A program made the translations under genes and the position numbers. The notes beneath the pieces are model-generated. The model worked only from the letters and a program-made list of their open reading frames with translations, did no database searches and was not told the origin of the DNA. DNA of 64,000 nt from a virus. Of the stretch, positions 55,307 through 63,902 are shown one piece after another (position 1 is the stretch's first letter; every line of letters begins with the position of its first letter). The DNA is taken from IMG/VR virus record IMGVR_UViG_3300036770_005778, positions 1 through 64,000 of that record, one strand, 5' to 3'.

Positions 55307-55543
55307 TTATTCCTCATCTTCGTTATAATCGTCGTATTCTTCTTCGATTTCCTCATCGTCGATGGCGTAGTCGATGGCTTCATCGAGATGAGTGTCAATA
55401 CCTAAAAGACTCTGGAGTGTAGATTCTTTGATTCCATAGTCTAATAATGTGTTAACGAAACCGGAGGCTACATCTGCTCTGGCTTTTTCTGGGATATGTT
55501 CTACTACCAATGTCCAAATGTCTGCAATTAAATCTTCTTTCAT
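55307..55543 (-). CDS. small acidic hypothetical protein, 78 aa
   Basis: KEDLIADIWTLVVEHIPEKA is a helical start and the C-terminus is a run of Asp/Glu/Tyr (DDEEIEEEYDDYNEDEE). A companion of UvsX in many T4-like phages, of unknown role. ATGA overlap with the uvsX stop and adjacency to the next gene. Confidence 0.6.
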   Translation of the reverse strand: MKEDLIADIWTLVVEHIPEKARADVASGFVNTLLDYGIKESTLQSLLGIDTHLDEAIDYAIDDEEIEEEYDDYNEDEE

Positions 55544-56619
55544 TCCACGCTCTCCAAATTGGTTGTGACATCTTTAATTATCCCGGATTCGATTTTTTCG
55601 CCATGTTTCGAAAACTCATTCATAACGACGTCGAGACAACCATTTTCGTTGCGTTCCCACTCTTTGCGATAAAACTTAAGGATTTCACCATCGCCGGTGG
55701 TGAAAGATAATCTGTTACCATCCTTTACCAACATGCCTTTGGCTTCTGCGAGATCTACTAATCCGCTGTAGGGATTCATACCTGTCTCATAGGGAATCTT
55801 GACCTGCACTGATTCAAAAGGTTTGGCATAACGTGTTTTCATGATCTTACAGGCAGCACGGATGCCTTTGACTTCTGAAATCTTGTTACCATCCTCATCT
55901 TCTTTCAACTTCAACTTCTTCATTGCAACCACGATAGAACTTGCGTAAATGAAGCCTTGTCCACCTGAGATCTTATCGTCAGGATCGAACATGTCCTGTG
56001 ATGCATAAGTGTGATTCGTAGCCACTAATCCAATATTAAGGCTACCAAACATATTAACACAGTTGCGCACCAGAGCCGTAAGTGCTTTTGGCTTACGGCC
56101 CATATCACCTTTAAGGTCTCCTGCTTCAAACTGATTGACATCTGTAGGAGTCAACAACATACCAAGGCTATCGAGAACAAATAGAACTTTAGGTCTTCCG
56201 TCTTCTGGCATGGTTTTGTATTCTGCTACAAATTCTGTGATGGTCTTGGCCACATCATCGATCATGGCCATGTTGAGTTTTAGGAGTTTATCTTCTGAAG
56301 TATCCACTCCTAATGCCTTGAGCCAATCCTCGTCTAATGCATTTTCTGTATCAACTAAGATCGGATAGATGCCCTGCGCCTGTGCGGCTTTGATGAGATT
56401 ACCGGAGCAGATATATGATTTGCCTGCACCACTTTCTCCTGCGAATACAGTGACTTTACCTAGCGGAACTCCTCTATGGAAATCTCCGCTGATCAAATAG
56501 TTTAAGGCATAATTGCCTGTGCTGACCCAATCTGTGGGATCATTAAAACCAATACTCAATCCATCGATAGATTTAGTGATCGATTTTCTAAATTTAGAAA
56601 TATCAAATGCTTTTGCCAT
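55540..56619 (-). CDS. uvsX: UvsX RecA-like recombinase, 359 aa
   Basis: Walker A GESGAGKS at residues 61-68, Walker B VLFVLDSLGML (about 144-154) and the L2-like region (DDKISGGQGFIYASS) match UvsX. An N-terminal helix with Lys-rich residues is present. It pairs homologous DNA for recombination-dependent replication and repair. AGGA upstream of ATG; a gp32 terminator lies just before it. Confidence 0.95.
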   Translation of the reverse strand: MAKAFDISKFRKSITKSIDGLSIGFNDPTDWVSTGNYALNYLISGDFHRGVPLGKVTVFAGESGAGKSYICSGNLIKAAQAQGIYPILVDTENALDEDWLKALGVDTSEDKLLKLNMAMIDDVAKTITEFVAEYKTMPEDGRPKVLFVLDSLGMLLTPTDVNQFEAGDLKGDMGRKPKALTALVRNCVNMFGSLNIGLVATNHTYASQDMFDPDDKISGGQGFIYASSIVVAMKKLKLKEDEDGNKISEVKGIRAACKIMKTRYAKPFESVQVKIPYETGMNPYSGLVDLAEAKGMLVKDGNRLSFTTGDGEILKFYRKEWERNENGCLDVVMNEFSKHGEKIESGIIKDVTTNLESVE

Positions 56620-56637
56620 TATTATTTTCCTGTGATG

Positions 56638-56664
56638 AAAAGAGTGTGGGATTACCCCACACTC
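56638..56664 (-). terminator. intrinsic terminator after gp32
   Basis: GAGTGTGGG / CCCACACTC stem, 5-nt loop, then TTTT on the minus strand. uvsX must come from readthrough or an unseen promoter. Confidence 0.8.
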
Positions 56665-56677
56665 GTTACTTTAGCCG

Positions 56678-57664
56678 TTACTGGCCCTGGCGAGCGCGGA
56701 TCTTGGCAAGGATGTCTTGCGCACGGCTCGCACTTTCGCCGGTGGCCGCTGATGATTCTGCTTTAGGGGCAGGAGCACTTCGAACGGCGGCTGGTTCGTC
56801 ATCACTGTCCTCATCTACAGGAGCAGATGCACGAGATGCTGCTGGCTTGTTAGGATCACCGGTAGCCTGGCCCATGCCTGCGGGTTTGAAATACTGTCCC
56901 CAACGATCCATATCATAGGCTTCGCCGTCAACACTTGCTTCGAACATTTCTTTCATTACTTTAAGTTCGACATCGGTGGGCTTTTTGGGCAAGAAACTAG
57001 ACAGATCAAACAGGCCGTATTGATCGATGGCTGCTTTCTCTTGATCAGTCAATGATCTCTCACGACGGCTCCACTTAGAAGTAGAGTAGTCAGCGAATCC
57101 GCCTTTCGATGTTTTAGCGATGCGGAAATCCACTCCACGGAGGAAATCGGTTGGCAGTTCTTCAAGTTCTGGATCCATCAGTGCAGAGCGGATGATCTGA
57201 TAGATCTGAGGTCCGATGATGAATCTACGGATGGGATTATCCGGAGTAGTATCTTCTTTGAGAGGATCTTCGACTACGAAACCTTGGAAGATGTAGGAAC
57301 GCTTCTTCCAATACTTACGGCCCATCTCTTCAAGATTTTTATCTTTGAACCAGCCACGAACTTCTGAAAGGATCGGACATGTCGTACCATCGTTGTACAT
57401 TTCCACGCAGGGAACTTGAACTTGCACTGCACGGCTATCGGTTTCACCTTTGACACCTGCGAACGGCAGTTTGATCATCGCTCGTTCCACCCAGAAGAAT
57501 GTGTTATTTTGATTGCCATCAGGAAGAAAACGGACTACCGCTTCTTTGCCTTCTTGCATGTTCCAGTGGGGGTAAATTGCGTTGTCTCCACCGCCTGTGG
57601 AGTTGCCGGATGTTTTGCTTTGTGCTTCTTGAAGTTTTGCACGGATTTCTGCTAGAGTTGCCAT
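56678..57664 (-). CDS. 32: single-stranded DNA-binding protein, T4 gp32 homologue, 328 aa
   Basis: The N-terminus (MATLAEIRAKLQEAQ) and a central core with AVVRFLPDGNQNNTFFWVER, CVEMYNDGTTCPIL and WKKRSYIFQGFVVEDP match gp32 of T4-like phages. An acidic tail with DEDSDDEPAAV then a short terminal helix fit the protein-interaction domain. Cys at the zinc site are partly kept. Coats ssDNA and recruits helicase, primase and UvsY. AGGAGG precedes the ATG. Confidence 0.9.
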   Translation of the reverse strand: MATLAEIRAKLQEAQSKTSGNSTGGGDNAIYPHWNMQEGKEAVVRFLPDGNQNNTFFWVERAMIKLPFAGVKGETDSRAVQVQVPCVEMYNDGTTCPILSEVRGWFKDKNLEEMGRKYWKKRSYIFQGFVVEDPLKEDTTPDNPIRRFIIGPQIYQIIRSALMDPELEELPTDFLRGVDFRIAKTSKGGFADYSTSKWSRRERSLTDQEKAAIDQYGLFDLSSFLPKKPTDVELKVMKEMFEASVDGEAYDMDRWGQYFKPAGMGQATGDPNKPAASRASAPVDEDSDDEPAAVRSAPAPKAESSAATGESASRAQDILAKIRARQGQ

Positions 57665-57720
57665 TTTAAATTGCCTCCTTGTAAATTTGCCTTAAAATGT
57701 ATGCCTTACGCATAAAACAT

Positions 57721-57749
57721 ATTATGCGTGTTTTATTTAGTAAGGTCAA
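57721..57749 (-). promoter_or_regulatory. sigma70-type promoter for gp32 with embedded late core
   Basis: TTGACC, 17-nt spacer, CATAAT. The spacer holds TAAATA (57734-57739), so early and late polymerases may share the site. GCATAA...TTATGC in the leader can fold. Confidence 0.65.
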
Positions 57750-57771
57750 GATCTTTTTAAGAATTTTTAGC

Positions 57772-57800
57772 CAAAAGAAAAGGCTCCGGAGAGCCTTTCT
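57772..57800 (-). terminator. intrinsic terminator before gp32 unit
   Basis: AAAGGCTC / GAGCCTTT stem, loop 4 nt, minus-strand T run. It ends the 57810 gene. Confidence 0.85.
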
Positions 57801-57809
57801 TGTTACAGA

Positions 57810-60023
57810 TTAATAACCTATGCCTTGTGCTATGCCCGACAGTCTACGAATATCTTCCAATTCTGGTGAAACGCTTTGGATATCCTCACCTTTTGGCTTA
57901 CTGTGATGCTGTACTCGAGCATATGTATCGAGTAGATCTCCAACAAAATCTTCATCGTGCCTTAAAATGTAGCTGGCTCTCTTCTTGCCCAGATCGTTGA
58001 CCATAAATTCATACGCTGCATCAACCACTTCGTCTCCTCGGCCTTTTGCGCTGAGATTCGGATTCATCTTAAATACCCTGCTTGCCAGAGCATAGACATA
58101 ATCTTCATCGTAGAAAGAATCTCCTACATCGTCTGGATCTTCTTCCGGACTCATGTCTCTAATACGATCCCCTTCGTTTTGAACACCGGCTAATTCTTTC
58201 ATCCTAGATAATTCTTGCATTTGTTCTGCACCCTGTTCTTGATGCGGAGCCATACGCTCTACGAACTTACGGGCTACTTGTTCTGCCTGCTCGCCAAACT
58301 TCTTGCCTACCATTGTGCAAACGCTTTCTGGTCCTTTAGGGAATGTGCCTGTGTTGCGATCATAGAATGAAGTGATGTACTCGGCTAATTCTTTAACATC
58401 CATGGCCTGACGCATTCCCTGCTTGGCCAAATGTTTAGCGGTCGATGGTCCGATACCATATTTTCCTGCTTTGGCAGAAGGCGGCTTATCATCTGGATCA
58501 GCATCAAATGGCGTATCATCCTTGTCATCGTCTTTGCTTCGTTGGGTAGGATCGTCGGCGGACATCTGTGGTTCTTCTTCCGGTGCAGTTTGATCACCTC
58601 CTTCGCCTGCTGCCGGCTCATCGACCATATCGCCGAAGTCCAATTGATCTACTACTTCTGGTGCGTTCTGTTCTAGCCAATTTTTTATTAAAGGTCTTAC
58701 ACAACCGTCTGGGTCTGTCTTTGCCTGGTCTTTGATTTCTTTATACAACTGAGGATCTTCTATGATGCCCTTGAGACTCTCGATGGCATTAGAACCGTCC
58801 ACTCCAGCAGGGAAATGTTCCCCTACTAGATCTTGTAACTCTTTAACTGCCTGGCTTTGTTCTTCCGGATCTTGGCTGACTATAGCAGATTCTTCTCCTA
58901 GAGCCATGACCCAGTTTTCGAACCTGTCAAAATAATTATTTTCATCGTGTTCGATTACATCTACTTCATCGTTAACGATATTTTCTTGTGTCATCGCGAC
59001 TATGTCGTCATAGCCTAAGGTATTTTCTTCCTGCATCAACCGGTATATAACAGGAAATACAGATTTGATGTCTTCTTTGAAATTTTTAACTGTGAATTTT
59101 TCAATATATTCTTCTGCTACTTCTTGTGGAACTTCTATTTGTTCTCTAGATTGAAAATTTTCTTTATACGCTTCGTAGTGGCTCTGCTTAGATATTTTTT
59201 GTATAGTTTCTCTTAGATTGTTTAATGCCTGCGTACTACGTTCTACGATACCGTTGGTTTCTGAATTCATTAGATCGTTACGAACGACATAATTTCCAAA
59301 ACTTTTAAGTTGTGCGATTTCTTCGCTCATTTGTATGATGCTTTTACCTAGTTCGTCATACGGTAATCCGCCGTTGGCCACGTGTCTCTGCATAGCGCGG
59401 GCGCCTGCTAGATGGATGAATGGATATTTAAATCTTTCACCGTCTTGGTTTTCTACGAACAGCGCAGATATATGTCTCGTTCTGGCTCCAGGCTGTGTAT
59501 CATCCATCACTGCTTGGCTATGTTTGATAATAAGACGAGTATCCATTAATTTTTGATAACTCATGGTCTTAGTACCATAAAGTGTGCTTTCGTTCATAAC
59601 TTGTTCTCCGACCGGCTGTACGATAGTATTTGATTGTTCTTTGGGTTTGTTATGCTGGCTTAAAAATTCATAATCTCTTTTATCTAAATTGTCTTTAGCG
59701 ATATCTCGAGTATCAAAAGCCATCAGTCTACGTTTGGCAAAAATGCGTAATTCTTTTAGGAATTCGTACCAATGATCTTTTTGCTTGGTGTCCATGCCCT
59801 CCGTGATTCCGGTGCTGAAGTAAACTTTCATCGAATTTTCTTCTGCTAGGCTGATACTAACATGACCTATAGGAGTTTCGCCTTCCATATAATCAAAATC
59901 GAAGAATCTTGCTTCCTCGGGATTGATCGTTAGTTGACCCGATTCGTCACCTAATTTTAATCCACGAAAACGGCTACGCACCTTGTAAAAAAGATCTGTG
60001 GCAATATTATTTGTAGCATTCAT
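57810..60023 (-). CDS. large hypothetical late protein, 737 aa
   Basis: Soluble multi-domain protein. N-terminal beta region (GQLTINPEEARFFDFDYMEG ... PIGHVSISLAEENSMKVYFS), middle helices with an IEEP-like coiled part, a long acidic Pro/Asp/Glu linker (about 510-560), then a C-terminal helical domain (KYGIGPSTAKHLAKQGMRQA). KYGIGPSTAKHLAKQG could be a HhH-type DNA-binding motif. It is 5 nt after TAAATA and follows the large terminase gene. Function unknown; a packaged or packaging-linked protein fits the context. Confidence 0.65.
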   Translation of the reverse strand: MNATNNIATDLFYKVRSRFRGLKLGDESGQLTINPEEARFFDFDYMEGETPIGHVSISLAEENSMKVYFSTGITEGMDTKQKDHWYEFLKELRIFAKRRLMAFDTRDIAKDNLDKRDYEFLSQHNKPKEQSNTIVQPVGEQVMNESTLYGTKTMSYQKLMDTRLIIKHSQAVMDDTQPGARTRHISALFVENQDGERFKYPFIHLAGARAMQRHVANGGLPYDELGKSIIQMSEEIAQLKSFGNYVVRNDLMNSETNGIVERSTQALNNLRETIQKISKQSHYEAYKENFQSREQIEVPQEVAEEYIEKFTVKNFKEDIKSVFPVIYRLMQEENTLGYDDIVAMTQENIVNDEVDVIEHDENNYFDRFENWVMALGEESAIVSQDPEEQSQAVKELQDLVGEHFPAGVDGSNAIESLKGIIEDPQLYKEIKDQAKTDPDGCVRPLIKNWLEQNAPEVVDQLDFGDMVDEPAAGEGGDQTAPEEEPQMSADDPTQRSKDDDKDDTPFDADPDDKPPSAKAGKYGIGPSTAKHLAKQGMRQAMDVKELAEYITSFYDRNTGTFPKGPESVCTMVGKKFGEQAEQVARKFVERMAPHQEQGAEQMQELSRMKELAGVQNEGDRIRDMSPEEDPDDVGDSFYDEDYVYALASRVFKMNPNLSAKGRGDEVVDAAYEFMVNDLGKKRASYILRHDEDFVGDLLDTYARVQHHSKPKGEDIQSVSPELEDIRRLSGIAQGIGY

Positions 60024-60028
60024 AAGAG

Positions 60029-60034
60029 TATTTA
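60029..60034 (-). promoter_or_regulatory. late promoter core TAAATA, 5 nt from ATG
   Basis: GATAAATA-CTCTT-ATG at 60023. The core begins 1 nt after the terminase stop codon. Confidence 0.65.
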
Positions 60035-61621
60035 TCAAAAACCTGTACTGACGAAAATAGGCATAGGCATTTGATCTTCGGTGATCTTATCAGTCATTTT
60101 TTCGTAGATCTTTGGATCCCAATCGGCTAATATAGCAGCCATTCGCAATATCAATAATGTGCTAGATACGAGATCGTCGTTCTCTCCTGTTTTGGCGCCA
60201 AATCCTACGCCATGCGCAACGTAATTTTTTAATTCACTGACCAAAGGTTTGCTGTGTATGCGCATCTTACCAGTTTCTACCATGTGTTTAAATTGGCTGC
60301 AGGCTGCGATTTTCGATTTATGGGTGGTATTAAATCCTTTGCGAAATTTTCGAAAGTGCCCTTTGCGTATTGGTTCGCTAAGGAACAGGCCAGCAAAATT
60401 TTCTTCGCCTATGTTATTAATACAGATTAAAGCACTTTCGCCCACAGTATTATTTTCAACTGAATAATATATCTGCGGATTTCCGCCTCGCTCTTTGCCT
60501 CTAGTAGAGATATAATTACAAATTTCTTTGAGATGTTTGGCTTGATTTTGCACGGGGGTAAGATTGTGATGCCATTCCGCCACCTGTTCCATAGCAGGCA
60601 ATTCAAAAACCTGTATCGCAGAATAATCGCCGCCTGTACCTAAACTAGGATCTAGTGCCACTAGATAGGTGCATCTAGGATCTATATCTTTATACCAACG
60701 AGTCTGCCCCATGATCATATATGGATCATCACCTTTGAGTTCTGCTAATTTAACAGAATTGATCAATGTCTCGTCAAAGATTAAAAATTCGCAATCGAAT
60801 TCTCTACGGAATCGTTCTTCACCGATCTTGGCACGCTCAACGCGAGCCCATTCTTCGTCTCGATCTGGATGTTCGTTCCAATGGGCAAAATATGAAAAGA
60901 AGCCGTTGGTTCCTAGTTTTTGTTCATTACCGTAGTCATCAAACCGATTGTTGGCTTCGGTCCAAATTAATGCGAACTGATCTTCGTCTGAATTAGGTGT
61001 CGATGTGATGATACATTTACCACCTGTTGACAGTGTTGGAGAAAGTGCTGTCCAGAACTCTTTGGCTTTTTCCGGTGGCTGCACGAACGCAAACTCGTCA
61101 CAATAAATTAGAGATAGGGATTTACCACGACCTGTGTTTTCTGTGGTTGTAGTTGCTTGTATACGGCTTCCGTTATCGTATTCGATGGTATTCCTATTAT
61201 ATGAATACACCCCTGCACGGACGAAATCGGGCAAGTTCTCGTAGCCATAGCGATAGCGATTCATGATATCCTGCGCACCTTCATATTTGTGAGCAGCGAT
61301 TAGAACCTGTGCTTCTGGCACGAACATAGTATACCATAACAGATAACCGGTGGCGCAGGTAGTCTTACCCATCTGGCGAGGTAACATAGCGATACACTGT
61401 TTGTTTTCATGATAGGCCTGGATCAAACGTTCTTGATAATCATAGGGATCGAATTTTATCGCTCCGCGAGTAGGGTGTTGTATCTTTAGAAAATTCTTAC
61501 AGAAATATAAAGGTCCAGTCACAGGATCCATGCAGGCTTCGAGATGCTTGACTTCTTCCAGAGTGTATTTCTGGACAGCATGTGCCTTTTTGATCAGTAC
61601 TCCGTCTAATGATTTTGCCAT
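60035..61621 (-). CDS. 17: terminase large subunit, gp17, 528 aa
   Basis: ATPase domain: Walker A PRQMGKTT (81-88) and Walker B LIYCDEFAF with Asp-175/Glu-176, with TSTPN as coupling motif. Nuclease domain: VALDPSLGTGGDYS with Asp-324 and later acidic residues (DDLVSSTLL). It cuts and pumps the concatemer into the head. TAAATA lies 5 nt before its ATG. A terminator (61635-61663) precedes the gene. Confidence 0.95.
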   Translation of the reverse strand: MAKSLDGVLIKKAHAVQKYTLEEVKHLEACMDPVTGPLYFCKNFLKIQHPTRGAIKFDPYDYQERLIQAYHENKQCIAMLPRQMGKTTCATGYLLWYTMFVPEAQVLIAAHKYEGAQDIMNRYRYGYENLPDFVRAGVYSYNRNTIEYDNGSRIQATTTTENTGRGKSLSLIYCDEFAFVQPPEKAKEFWTALSPTLSTGGKCIITSTPNSDEDQFALIWTEANNRFDDYGNEQKLGTNGFFSYFAHWNEHPDRDEEWARVERAKIGEERFRREFDCEFLIFDETLINSVKLAELKGDDPYMIMGQTRWYKDIDPRCTYLVALDPSLGTGGDYSAIQVFELPAMEQVAEWHHNLTPVQNQAKHLKEICNYISTRGKERGGNPQIYYSVENNTVGESALICINNIGEENFAGLFLSEPIRKGHFRKFRKGFNTTHKSKIAACSQFKHMVETGKMRIHSKPLVSELKNYVAHGVGFGAKTGENDDLVSSTLLILRMAAILADWDPKIYEKMTDKITEDQMPMPIFVSTGF

Positions 61622-61626
61622 ATAAT

Positions 61627-61632
61627 TATTTA
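61627..61632 (-). promoter_or_regulatory. late promoter core TAAATA, 5 nt from ATG
   Basis: AGTAAATA-ATTAT-ATG at 61621, just after the terminator of the EF-hand gene. Confidence 0.7.
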
Positions 61633-61634
61633 CT

Positions 61635-61663
61635 GAAAAAAATAGGCTCTGTAGAGCCTATTT
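61635..61663 (-). terminator. intrinsic terminator
   Basis: AAATAGGCTC / GAGCCTATTT stem, loop TACA, T-run on the minus strand. It ends the EF-hand gene. Confidence 0.9.
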
Positions 61664-61686
61664 GATTATCGCAAGTTGCGAATTTT

Positions 61687-62397
61687 TTAAGATTTCTTTG
61701 CTTCGTTTAATCTCTGTAACAGTTCAGCACGAATTTGTGCTCGAAGGTCACTGCCCTCCATCTTTTGCATAGGATTGTCACCGCCTGCTACTTTAGGAAA
61801 TGTTTTCTTAGGTCTGTTCAGATCGTTACCATCTGGAATAATAGCATCTATTCCTTTATACTCGGAGTCTGAATCGTCCATAGAGTTAGCAAATGCTTCT
61901 TCTTTATCTTTTTTCTTTTCTATATCATGATCATCCATGTCATGATCGCCGTCGTCGTCTTTGTCTAGACTTTTTAGCAGTGGTTTCTCGGAAGCATGAT
62001 CTTTTTCGTGAGGATCTAATTTTCCATCTTTGTTGTAATCGGAATCCATCTCTCCGCCGATCTTGCTGTCATTGTCAGCATCGAAGTCGGGAAGCATTTT
62101 TAATGGCGGCAAACTGGGTTTGATACTCATGATGCTAGGTTCTGGACTCAGTGCGGGCAACGGTGGTAAAGAAGGTTTATCCATGTCTGGATTAACTTTC
62201 GTGACCAATTTCATTAGATCTTCGATGTTCTCCATTCCTTGTGCATTTAAATTAATGCTCATGCTAGGAGGAGCCACTGGTGGATCGTTGGGAGGCGGCA
62301 TCGGAGATCCGCAGCCCATTTCGTCTGTTATTTGTTCTACTGTAGATGCAGGTTTATCTAACTGCTGCATCTTGGCTAATAATTCATGAAAATTCAT
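61687..62397 (-). CDS. EF-hand-like calcium-binding protein, 236 aa
   Basis: A canonical EF-hand loop is seen at residues 120-131 (DYNKDGKLDPHE). Two degenerate loops lie at about 106-117 (DADNDSKIGGEM) and 145-156 (DKDDDGDHDMDD). The rest is Pro-rich and acidic with a helical C-terminus (LRAQIRAELLQRLNEAK). Calcium-binding proteins are rare in T4 packaging modules. It may be an internal head or prohead-core protein. The start has GGGGAG and is coupled to the upstream gene. Confidence 0.65.
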   Translation of the reverse strand: MNFHELLAKMQQLDKPASTVEQITDEMGCGSPMPPPNDPPVAPPSMSINLNAQGMENIEDLMKLVTKVNPDMDKPSLPPLPALSPEPSIMSIKPSLPPLKMLPDFDADNDSKIGGEMDSDYNKDGKLDPHEKDHASEKPLLKSLDKDDDGDHDMDDHDIEKKKDKEEAFANSMDDSDSEYKGIDAIIPDGNDLNRPKKTFPKVAGGDNPMQKMEGSDLRAQIRAELLQRLNEAKKS

Positions 62398-62399
62398 AT

Positions 62400-62966
62400 T
62401 TAACTCCCCATTGGGCTTTTTGTACCTGCTTTATCGATCTTGGCCTTGGGCAGTTTGTATTCGGTCTGTCCCTGATCTTTTTTACGAGCCTTGGCTGATT
62501 TTTCTAGATCTTTTAAAAATGATTTATTAAAATCGTCGCCAAAATAATCCTTATGTTTAACTTTTCCGGTGTTCTTGTCTAAGTCAGTTTCACTGAGTAA
62601 TGCTTCATTTTTGGTATCACTATTTAACATAACCTGATCTTCTTCTGAAGGTTCGCTGCTGCCGCGAACACGGAAACAACCTTCGTCGATGCCCATATGT
62701 TTGATATCTTGAGAAATCTCTGGAGCAGTTATAGGATATTCACAGATCACTTCAAAAATATGCACTTCTTTGTTTTCCATATTTGGAAAATCTAATGGTA
62801 ATTTTTGTATAGGCGTGGTCGTGATTTTTTCAATAGTCATTACTTTACAGCGATCGAGTCTTGTTTTTAATCCCTCCTGAAATTTTTCAGGTAATTCGCC
62901 GGCAATCTTGACTTTGAAACTGTAAACTTTTTGGCTCTCAGTGAGATATTGTTTAAAACTTTTCAT
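62400..62966 (-). CDS. hypothetical protein with capsid-targeting-like N-terminus, 188 aa
   Basis: The MKSFKQYLTES start resembles the capsid-targeting peptides of T4 internal proteins (MKTYQEFI-type). A beta region (VHIFEVICEYPITAPEISQD) and a Lys-rich tail (SAKARKKDQGQTEYKLPKAK) follow. It is likely packaged, but the match is only by a short motif. Starts 5 nt after TAAATA. Confidence 0.55.
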   Translation of the reverse strand: MKSFKQYLTESQKVYSFKVKIAGELPEKFQEGLKTRLDRCKVMTIEKITTTPIQKLPLDFPNMENKEVHIFEVICEYPITAPEISQDIKHMGIDEGCFRVRGSSEPSEEDQVMLNSDTKNEALLSETDLDKNTGKVKHKDYFGDDFNKSFLKDLEKSAKARKKDQGQTEYKLPKAKIDKAGTKSPMGS

Positions 62967-62971
62967 ATGTG

Positions 62972-62977
62972 TATTTA
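62972..62977 (-). promoter_or_regulatory. late promoter core TAAATA, 5 nt from ATG
   Basis: AATAAATA-CACAT-ATG at 62966. The TAA is also the stop of the gp16-like gene. Confidence 0.65.
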
Positions 62978-63454
62978 TTCCTTGTTGCCTAGTTTTTTCA
63001 ACAACTCGTTTCGATCAGTAATGATGTATCCTTGACCATTAATCACATCATTTGAATCTCCGGTAGAATCTTTATCTATTTTATATTTCTTTAATTGTAG
63101 ATCTACTGCTTTTAACTTTTTCTCAATTTTTGCACTTTTAGCATCTATAGCATTCTTTAACATCGTGCCCGCAACTTCAAAAATCCTACCGCTGTAACGA
63201 ACTTCTACGTTCATACCTAAATCCATTAGATCGTCGTAGGCCTGCTCTGCTTTGCTGGCCAAATTGTCTAACTCTTTGTCGTCTAATTCATCTAATTCCT
63301 TTATCTGAGGCAGTCCTTTGGTAATTTCGCTGACTGCTCGATAACTTTCGTCGAGGCTTTTTACTTCTTGATTTTCCGCGAGAGATTTTGGCACGGTTTC
63401 TTTTTTTGTCGAGGATTCTTCGAGATTTAACAGTTCTTCTAATTTTTTAGTCAT
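62975..63454 (-). CDS. 16: terminase small subunit, gp16-like, 159 aa
   Basis: MTKKLEELLNLEESSTKKET is the typical N-terminus, followed by a long central coiled-coil (ELDELDDKELDNLASKAEQA ... LKNAIDAKSAKIEKKLKAVD) and a short C-terminal part. Length and coil match gp16, which binds DNA ends and regulates gp17. The start at 63454 is used because the upstream extension overlaps gp4. TAAATA is 8 nt away. Confidence 0.75.
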   Translation of the reverse strand: MTKKLEELLNLEESSTKKETVPKSLAENQEVKSLDESYRAVSEITKGLPQIKELDELDDKELDNLASKAEQAYDDLMDLGMNVEVRYSGRIFEVAGTMLKNAIDAKSAKIEKKLKAVDLQLKKYKIDKDSTGDSNDVINGQGYIITDRNELLKKLGNKE

Positions 63455-63461
63455 AGTGTAC

Positions 63462-63902
63462 TTATTTACGTTTTCCGCCTTGATGGAAAATATCATCTTC
63501 ATTGATAATCCGAAATTTAACGTTCTGTTGGCGGCACCACTTGCTGGCTGCTTCCCATTTGGCCATGTTTTTAATATACTGTTCTTGATTGTAAAGACTT
63601 TTGCCTACTCGCTCTAGAATCATTTGATTGCTGGGCTTGACTTCCACCACTTCGGCGTGTTTTTTTCCGCCTTTGTCTTTGTAAACTATAAAAAAATCAG
63701 GGACATATATGGTATATTTTCCGCTCAGAGGATCTCTGTAAGGAATCTGTATGCTTTCGCTAGCCCAATTTTCTACGCCGGGGTGCTCATCTAACATCCT
63801 CATGAAAACAAATTCCCACGAACTGCGAGCCAACGGAGTCTTTTTCCCTACATACTTGTCGGGATTTTTCATCTCAAATCGTCCTTGCGCAAACTTAGCC
63901 AT
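63462..63902 (-). CDS. 4: head-completion protein, T4 gp4-like nuclease fold, 146 aa
   Basis: The order SSWEFVFMRMLDEHPGVENW, IPYRDPLSGKYTIYVPDFFI and KKHAEVVEVKPSNQM matches T4 gp4 and its cyanophage relatives, which have a TnsA/restriction-endonuclease-like fold. Asp in VPDFF and EVKP are the presumed catalytic residues. It finishes the head after packaging. Its ATG shares an A with the upstream stop (TGATG). Confidence 0.85.
   Translation of the reverse strand: MAKFAQGRFEMKNPDKYVGKKTPLARSSWEFVFMRMLDEHPGVENWASESIQIPYRDPLSGKYTIYVPDFFIVYKDKGGKKHAEVVEVKPSNQMILERVGKSLYNQEQYIKNMAKWEAASKWCRQQNVKFRIINEDDIFHQGGKRK
63463..63468 (-). promoter_or_regulatory. late promoter core TAAATA, 8 nt from ATG
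   Basis: GTAAATA-AGTACACT-ATG at 63454. Confidence 0.5.

Noticed and set aside
58385-58676. Open frames on both strands within the 737-aa gene
   Set aside because: They follow the acidic Pro/Asp/Glu linker of the real gene in other frames and have no start signals.
60024-60038. TTG start for the 737-aa gene
   Set aside because: TTG would add five residues and include the TAAATA core. The ATG at 60023 has the regular 5-nt spacing.
62392-62403. TAAATA overlapping the EF-hand gene start as a late promoter
   Set aside because: The core overlaps the ATG itself, too close for initiation before it. A GGGGAG site and the upstream gene explain translation.
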